Positions 58,459-64,000 of a stretch of 64,000 bases of DNA are shown one piece after another (the stretch's first letter is position 1; every line of letters begins with the position of its first letter). The translations under genes and the position numbers were made by a program. Origin of the DNA: Rhodoferax sp. (GTDB lineage: Bacteria > Pseudomonadota > Gammaproteobacteria > Burkholderiales > Burkholderiaceae_C); assembly GCA_031291305.1 (NCBI GenBank), contig JARLJH010000023.1:1-64000 (forward strand), in the 5' to 3' direction. The notes under the pieces are model-generated. The model searched no databases. It saw only the letters and a program-made list of their open reading frames with translations, and had not been told where the DNA came from.

Positions 58459-60801
58459 TCAATTCAACCGGGTCACACGCGGTGCCGGTGGGCTCACCGG
58501 GGAGTTGGCTTTGAAGTAGGCAATAAAGGCGTCCAGATCCAGCATCTTGGTGTCAGTGATGTTGGTGCCGGTGGCCATGACCGTGAAGTTGTCGGCCACA
58601 GCACCAATCATGAAGCTATTGGTCACGATCTTATAACTCTTGGCGGGGTCAATCGCCACCCCATTGAGCTTGAGCGTACCAGCGACGATAGGACTGCCGT
58701 CGATGGCGAAGTTGCCAGCAATCTTGCTGTTATCAAAGGTATAGGTGAATCCCTTGGACACAGCGAGCAGACGGCCTGCACCACCCGTGGTGGTATTAAC
58801 TTTGGCGTCGCGATTGGCCTTATTCCATTGCTCCGCGAGCAGGCTCTGGATTTGCGCGCCGGTCAGGTTCAGGGTAGTCAGCGTGTTGCCAAAAGGTTCG
58901 ACCGTTTGGAGCATGCTGTAGGTCACCGTGCCAGGTGCGGTGTAGCTCAGGTCGGCGCGTACCGAGCCTGGGTTGACAAAGGCAATGTCGGCACCACCAG
59001 GTACTCCGGCTAGGTAGGTATCGGCCATCAACGCACCGAGGGCGCCTTCGGCGGTCTCATCGCGGGTTGTGCTATTGGGCAGGGTGGCACGGTTAATACT
59101 GGCAGTGATGGTGCCCACGTTCGTTCCGCCCAGGGTGGCGGACAGCGTCTTGTACTTGGTCACCAGCGCATCCACAGTCGCGTCCTTAGCCACCGAGGTA
59201 AAGCCGGTGGGCAGCGTGGCATTGACAGCCGCATCGGCCTGAATCACCGGCACGGTGTTGGCGTTGACCGACACCATGCCCTTGCTGGGTTGCAGCACCA
59301 GGTCAATCGCGCTGACCGCGCCACCGTAGTAGCCGGTAGAGGTCAGCAGAATGTTTTTCTTGGCCGTTTTTGCGGCGTAGTTGCACACATATTCCTGGTG
59401 CGTATGGCCGCTGACAATCACATCCACATCAGCGCTGAGTTTGTCCACGATGGTGGTGATGTCGCCAGAAAAACCGGGGCAGGTCTTGTCATTGACCGTG
59501 GTGGCCATGGTCTGTCCACCCTGGTGAATCAGCACCACCACAGCGTTCACACCATTGGCCTTGAGCTTGGCGGCATATTGATTGATAACGGCGGACTCTT
59601 CCTTGAACTCCAGGCCAGCCACACCGCTTGCACTAACAGCTGTAGGAGTGCCTTGGAAGGTCAACCCGACGAAGCCCACGCTGACGGTGCCAAAGCGCTT
59701 GATATAGGTGGCCGGTAAAAGCGTCTTGCCTGTGGCCGTGACAACCACATTCGCAGCAAGATATTTGAACTTGGCACCAGGGTAGACGCCATTGACCAGA
59801 CAAGTGTCTGAACCCACTACCCCTTGCGAGCCTGAGGCCGGAAAGCAGCCGCCGTTTTGGATGCGCAACAGTTCTGTGCTGCCGTGGTCAAACTCGTGGT
59901 TACCCACAGACGACACTTCCAGGCCGATGGTGTTGAGAATGTCCACCGTGGCTTCGTCGTGGGTGATCATGGACTCAAAGGGCGATGCGCTGATGTCATC
60001 GCCTGCGGCCACCAGAATGCTATTGGGGTTCTCTGCCTTGAGGTTCTTCACCAGTGTGGCCAAATACGCAGCACCGCCGACGGTGACTTTTTGCCCGGCG
60101 CCGCCGTTGGGCAACACCATGCTGCCGCCATTGCTGGTAGAAGGCGGTGCAAAGTTGCCATGAAAGTCGTTCATGGCGATCAGCCGCACATTGACTGGCT
60201 TGGCCGCAACGCTGTCCAGCACCTGGTCGTACGCGTTACCGCTCTGGCTAGTCGTTTTGGCCACCAGCTTGTCGCCGATCAGATCTTTCAGCGCGCTGGT
60301 GTCCACGCCGATGGCGGCCAGGTTGTCCAGCACCTTCTTCTGCGCCGCAGCCAGTTTGTCAGAAGCGACGGCGGCAGCTTCACTGGTACCAAAGGCAGCA
60401 AAGAATGCAGCTGTGTCCACGCTGTCACTGGACAGGGATGCCACCATCTGTTCTGTCAACGGGGTGATATTGGCGGTAGCGCTGCTACCGCTGCCACTAG
60501 CCACCGAATGCAGTTTGTGTGTAGCGTCGCTGGCTTCCAACATGCAGGGAAATGTGCCAGAAGCCGCAATGGAATAGCTGCCGTCGGTCGCGGTTTTTGA
60601 GGTGTTGGCTTGGCCGTTCACGCACATGACCGCAACGGTGGCACCGCTCATGGCCGCACCAGTGGCTGCGACACCGCTTACCGTGACAGACGAGCCGCTG
60701 CTGCTGCCACCGCAACCAAACAGCAGGACCGAGCCGATGACTGCCACACAAAGTGCGGGCATAAACCCGAGAATGGGGCGAGTGGATGGGGGCAATTTCA
60801 T
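58459..60801 (-). CDS. Lipoprotein 5'-nucleotidase/metallophosphatase
   Basis: A 780-residue exported enzyme. Lipobox LLFGC (about residue 30); a carboxypeptidase-regulatory-like beta domain (~35-105, GATVAVMCVNGQANTSKTAT); an Ala-rich helical spacer; a metallophosphatase domain with MNDFHGNFAPP, GNHEFDHG and VSGHTHQEY; and a 5'-nucleotidase C-terminal domain (NPGSVRADLSYTAPGTVTYS; EPFGNTLTTL). It should dephosphorylate nucleotides in the periplasm or at the surface. ATG 60801 has AGGAT upstream. It is divergent from uvrA. Confidence 0.88.
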   Translation of the reverse strand: MKLPPSTRPILGFMPALCVAVIGSVLLFGCGGSSSGSSVTVSGVAATGAAMSGATVAVMCVNGQANTSKTATDGSYSIAASGTFPCMLEASDATHKLHSVASGSGSSATANITPLTEQMVASLSSDSVDTAAFFAAFGTSEAAAVASDKLAAAQKKVLDNLAAIGVDTSALKDLIGDKLVAKTTSQSGNAYDQVLDSVAAKPVNVRLIAMNDFHGNFAPPSTSNGGSMVLPNGGAGQKVTVGGAAYLATLVKNLKAENPNSILVAAGDDISASPFESMITHDEATVDILNTIGLEVSSVGNHEFDHGSTELLRIQNGGCFPASGSQGVVGSDTCLVNGVYPGAKFKYLAANVVVTATGKTLLPATYIKRFGTVSVGFVGLTFQGTPTAVSASGVAGLEFKEESAVINQYAAKLKANGVNAVVVLIHQGGQTMATTVNDKTCPGFSGDITTIVDKLSADVDVIVSGHTHQEYVCNYAAKTAKKNILLTSTGYYGGAVSAIDLVLQPSKGMVSVNANTVPVIQADAAVNATLPTGFTSVAKDATVDALVTKYKTLSATLGGTNVGTITASINRATLPNSTTRDETAEGALGALMADTYLAGVPGGADIAFVNPGSVRADLSYTAPGTVTYSMLQTVEPFGNTLTTLNLTGAQIQSLLAEQWNKANRDAKVNTTTGGAGRLLAVSKGFTYTFDNSKIAGNFAIDGSPIVAGTLKLNGVAIDPAKSYKIVTNSFMIGAVADNFTVMATGTNITDTKMLDLDAFIAYFKANSPVSPPAPRVTRLN

Positions 60802-61022
60802 TGCATATCCTAAGAAGTTGAGTAAACGCGCACAGCTTAGGTTGCCAATGTGAAAGCCAAGTGACAGCGAGAAAACAGCGCCTCCTATTGACGTGCGCCA
60901 ACGTCTTGTGTCGCATCTCCAAAACCCAGAAGCCCTGTCCCGGCTAGGCAAAGTCTGCAGCAGAGTTTTGGCGATCTATACAGCATTTGCCGCAAACGCG
61001 CATCTCCTCAACTGGATGTCAA

Positions 61023-64000
61023 ATGACCTTCCGCCCAGATTTGACTATCATGGCGAGTTACTCTTTTGGCGACCACACCTTGAACTCCACGACTGACAAC
61101 GGCAAGTACCTTGCCACGGCTCTGCAACACCAGAACATCAGCGTTCGGGGTGCACGCACGCACAACCTTAAAAACATCGACATTGATATCCCGCGCAACC
61201 AGTTGGTGGTCATCACCGGACTGAGCGGCTCGGGCAAGTCGAGTCTGGCGTTTGACACGCTGTATGCCGAAGGCCAGCGCCGCTATGTGGAAAGCCTGTC
61301 CACCTATGCGCGGCAGTTTTTGCAGCTGATGGACAAGCCCGACGTGGATGTGATTGAGGGCCTGTCTCCCGCCATTTCCATCGAGCAAAAAGCCACCAGC
61401 CACAACCCGCGCTCCACCGTCGGCACCGTGACCGAGATTCACGACTACCTGCGCCTGTTGTTTGCCCGCGCGGGTACGCCATACTGCCCGGAACACGACC
61501 TGCCGCTGCAGTCGCAAACCGTCAGCCAGATGGTGGACGCCACGCTGGCATTGCCCGCAGACACCCGGCTGATGATCCTGGCACCGCTGGCGCGCGAGAA
61601 AAAAGGCGAGTTCCTGGATGTATTTGCCGACATGCAAGCGCAGGGTTATGTGCGCTTTCGCATCAATGGCGTGGCGTACGAGTTTGACCAATTGCCCGCG
61701 CTCAAGAAAACCGAGAAGCACGATATCGACGTGGTGATTGACCGCATCAAGGTGCGCCATGCGCCTGCCGCTAGTGCATCAGAAACCCATTCAGCTGATG
61801 GCGACGAAGCGGTGGTTGACGCAGACATCCTGGCCGCCCATGCCGACTTTGCCGCGCTCAAACAGCGTCTGGCCGAGAGCTTTGAGGCGGCCTTGCGGCT
61901 CGCCAACGGTCGCGCCATTGTTGTCGAAATAAATAGTGAACAACCAAGCAACGACGGGGGCTACAAGCCAAAAGAACATCTATTCAATGCCAAGTTTGCC
62001 TGTCCGGTGTGCAATTACTCGATTGCCGAGCTGGAACCGCGCCTGTTCTCGTTCAACTCACCCGTGGGGGCCTGCCCGAGCTGCGACGGTCTGGGCATGC
62101 AGGACTTTTTTGACCCGGCGCGGGTGGTGGCGTTCCCGTCCTTGAGTCTGGCCAGCGGCGCCATCAAAGGCTGGGACCGGCGCAACGCCTACTACTTTGC
62201 CATGCTGGAGAGCCTGGCCGCGCACTACAAGTTTGATATTGACGCGACGTTTGAAACGCTGCCTGACGCGGTGCAAAACGCCATCCTGCACGGCTCGGGC
62301 GAGGAAGACATCAAGTTTTCCTATGTCATGGAATCGGGCAATAACGTTGGCAAGAAAGTCACCAAGAAGCACCCGTTCGAGGGCATCATCCCCAACCTGC
62401 AGCGGCGCTACCGCGAAACCGACTCGTCCGTGGTGCGCGAAGACCTGGCGCGTTACCGCGCCACGCAGCCCTGCCCGGATTGTGGTGGCAGCCGCCTGCG
62501 CACCGAAGCCCGGCACGTGAAGATTGGCGAGGACGATCAGGCGCGGGGCATTTTCGAACTTAGCCACTACACGCTGGCCGAGTGCTTTGGCTACTTCAAC
62601 ACCCTGCAAATGCAAGGTGCCAAGGGTGACATTGCCGCCAAGGTGGTGCGTGAAATCAGCCTGCGCCTGAAATTCCTCAACGACGTGGGCCTGACCTACC
62701 TGAGCTTGGACCGCAGCGCAGAAACCTTGAGCGGCGGTGAGAGCCAGCGCATCCGCCTGGCCAGCCAGATCGGCTCCGGACTCACGGGCGTGATGTACGT
62801 GCTTGACGAGCCCAGCATCGGCCTGCACCAGCGCGACAACGACCGCCTGATCGACACCCTGAAACACCTGCGCGACATTGGCAACAGCGTGCTGGTGGTC
62901 GAGCACGACGAAGACATGATGCGCGCCGCCGACCAGATCATCGACCTGGGGCCGGGCGCCGGCGTGCACGGCGGGCGAATCATGGCACAGGGCACGTTTG
63001 ACGAAGTCAGTGCCAACCCCAACTCATTGACCGGGCAGTATCTGGCACACACGCTGCAGATTGATGTGCCCAGCCATCGCACCGCGTGGCTGCCCACTGA
63101 GACTCCAAAAGCGTTCAACGATGGCAAAGCCAGCCGCCACGCACCCAGCCCCGCCGCCATCCGCCGCGCCGAGCGCGAGGCGCAGCACATCGCCACCCTG
63201 GGCGAACTGCAGGCCCTCAAGGTCATCGGCGCCAGCGGCCACAACCTGAAAAACGTCGATGTGGCCTTCCCGGTCGGCCTGTTCACCTGCGTGACCGGTG
63301 TGTCGGGCTCGGGCAAGTCCACGCTGGTCAACGACACGCTGTACAAGGCGGTGGCACGCACCATCTACCGCGCGCACGACGAGCCGTCGGAACACAGCGC
63401 CATCGAAGGCATTGAATACTTCGACAAGGTCATCAACGTCGACCAGAGCCCGATTGGCCGCACGCCGCGCTCCAACCCCGCCACCTACACCGGCCTGTTC
63501 ACCCCGATCCGCGAGCTGATGGCCGAGGTGCCGACAGCGCGCGAACGCGGCTACGGTCCGGGTCGCTTCAGTTTCAACGTCAGCCAGGCCAGCGGCGGCG
63601 GACGCTGCGAAGCCTGCGAAGGCGACGGCATGGTCAAGGTGGAAATGCACTTTTTGCCCGACGTCTATGTGCCCTGCGACGTGTGCGCTGGCAAGCGCTA
63701 CAACCGCGAAACGCTGGAAGTGCTCTACAAGGGCAAAAACATCGCGCAGATTCTGGACCTGACGGTGGAAGCCGCGCACGAGTTCTTCAAAGCCGTGCCG
63801 ACCATCGAGCGCAAGCTGCACACCCTGCTGGACGTGGGCCTGAGTTACATCCGGCTCGGTCAAGCCGCCACCACGCTGTCAGGCGGCGAGGCGCAGCGCG
63901 TGAAGCTCGCGCTGGAGCTCAGCAAGCGCGACACCGGGCGCACGCTCTACATCCTGGACGAGCCCACCACCGGCCTGCACTTTGCCGACATCGACTTGCT
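61023..64000 (+). CDS. uvrA: Excinuclease ABC subunit A (cut by window end)
   Basis: Damage-recognition ATPase of nucleotide excision repair. About 992 codons are visible, running off the window. N-terminal [16 protein letters not shown] and Walker [12 protein letters not shown]; zinc-finger Cys in CPVCNYS and CPDCGG; signature [12 protein letters not shown]; second Walker [28 protein letters not shown]; second signature [23 protein letters not shown] 61023 has GGAT seven bases upstream; ATG 61050 is in frame but lacks a site. A palindromic element encodes residues ~302-316 just before the first zinc finger. Confidence 0.96.
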   Translation, partial: MTFRPDLTIMASYSFGDHTLNSTTDNGKYLATALQHQNISVRGARTHNLKNIDIDIPRNQLVVITGLSGSGKSSLAFDTLYAEGQRRYVESLSTYARQFLQLMDKPDVDVIEGLSPAISIEQKATSHNPRSTVGTVTEIHDYLRLLFARAGTPYCPEHDLPLQSQTVSQMVDATLALPADTRLMILAPLAREKKGEFLDVFADMQAQGYVRFRINGVAYEFDQLPALKKTEKHDIDVVIDRIKVRHAPAASASETHSADGDEAVVDADILAAHADFAALKQRLAESFEAALRLANGRAIVVEINSEQPSNDGGYKPKEHLFNAKFACPVCNYSIAELEPRLFSFNSPVGACPSCDGLGMQDFFDPARVVAFPSLSLASGAIKGWDRRNAYYFAMLESLAAHYKFDIDATFETLPDAVQNAILHGSGEEDIKFSYVMESGNNVGKKVTKKHPFEGIIPNLQRRYRETDSSVVREDLARYRATQPCPDCGGSRLRTEARHVKIGEDDQARGIFELSHYTLAECFGYFNTLQMQGAKGDIAAKVVREISLRLKFLNDVGLTYLSLDRSAETLSGGESQRIRLASQIGSGLTGVMYVLDEPSIGLHQRDNDRLIDTLKHLRDIGNSVLVVEHDEDMMRAADQIIDLGPGAGVHGGRIMAQGTFDEVSANPNSLTGQYLAHTLQIDVPSHRTAWLPTETPKAFNDGKASRHAPSPAAIRRAEREAQHIATLGELQALKVIGASGHNLKNVDVAFPVGLFTCVTGVSGSGKSTLVNDTLYKAVARTIYRAHDEPSEHSAIEGIEYFDKVINVDQSPIGRTPRSNPATYTGLFTPIRELMAEVPTARERGYGPGRFSFNVSQASGGGRCEACEGDGMVKVEMHFLPDVYVPCDVCAGKRYNRETLEVLYKGKNIAQILDLTVEAAHEFFKAVPTIERKLHTLLDVGLSYIRLGQAATTLSGGEAQRVKLALELSKRDTGRTLYILDEPTTGLHFADIDL
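61927..61969 (+). repeat. Palindromic element inside uvrA
   Basis: AAATAAATAGTGAACAACC, AAGCAACGACG, GGGGCTACAAGCC. It has the AATAG left flank and GGGGCTA(C)A right flank. The translated [16 protein letters not shown] is absent from E. coli UvrA at this place, which is otherwise well aligned. Confidence 0.5.

Noticed and set aside
60960-61000. LexA box upstream of uvrA
   Set aside because: Only one half-site (CTATACAGC) is visible; no CTGT at the required spacing.
1-64000. CRISPR array, rRNA or tRNA genes
   Set aside because: No regular repeat-spacer pattern and no cloverleaf or rRNA-like segment noticed in the intergenic regions read.

Overview
The window is almost entirely chromosome of a betaproteobacterium of the order Burkholderiales. 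It most resembles the Comamonadaceae (Rhodoferax/Polaromonas-like). I base this on gene order and protein style recalled from memory: hpf-ptsN-hprK beside fur/bamE, Nudix-mnmA, leuS-lptE, exbB-exbD-dapB, and a family of dispersed palindromic elements. The first ~4 kb is different. rarD, a GcvR-like ACT protein and most of glcB read as Pseudomonas DNA in product, spacing and codon style. The switch to Comamonadaceae-like sequence falls inside the 3' end of glcB, near 4020-4050. This is either a real recombinant junction or a chimeric assembly, and the sequence alone cannot decide.

Layout. 1-4233: Pseudomonas-like rarD, gcvR-like and glcB. 4237-8630: a 4.2-kb insertion holding one large, AT-richer minus-strand gene, a 1399-residue protein with an N-terminal PD-(D/E)XK-type nuclease and a STAND-type P-loop NTPase. 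It resembles the Avs (AVAST) antiphage proteins and is bracketed by two copies of the glcB 3' end plus downstream repeat. 9188-11815: SWIM-SNF2 helicase. 12608-15491: two tail-to-tail FimV-like paralogues. 15728-22215: class II amidotransferase, then gshA-kup-benE-gshB on the minus strand. 22360-33818: proA, prc, holA, a chemoreceptor, an Lrp/ornithine-cyclodeaminase divergon, lptE and leuS. 33929-38817: exbB-exbD with dapB, bamE/fur, and hprK-ptsN-hpf. 39143-47637: corA, mtnN, fadD, pntAB, Nudix-mnmA. 47709-49596: a sulfide-oxidation operon (SQR, DUF2892, CsoR-family repressor). 49920-58399: ssb, a DUF917-diguanylate cyclase pair, two unrecognised small genes, two GST-fold genes, a 2OG-Fe oxygenase, a radical SAM protein and a small secreted protein. 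58459-60801: a lipoprotein 5'-nucleotidase. 61023-end: uvrA, cut by the window edge.

Most genes are housekeeping: glutathione and proline synthesis, envelope biogenesis, nitrogen-PTS regulation, transhydrogenase and DNA repair. The most unusual content is the putative defence gene in the glcB duplication, and a family of at least twelve short palindromic elements. Six of those lie in frame inside conserved protein genes (proA twice, benE, leuS, mtnN, uvrA). No rRNA, tRNA, CRISPR array, integrase or transposase was seen.
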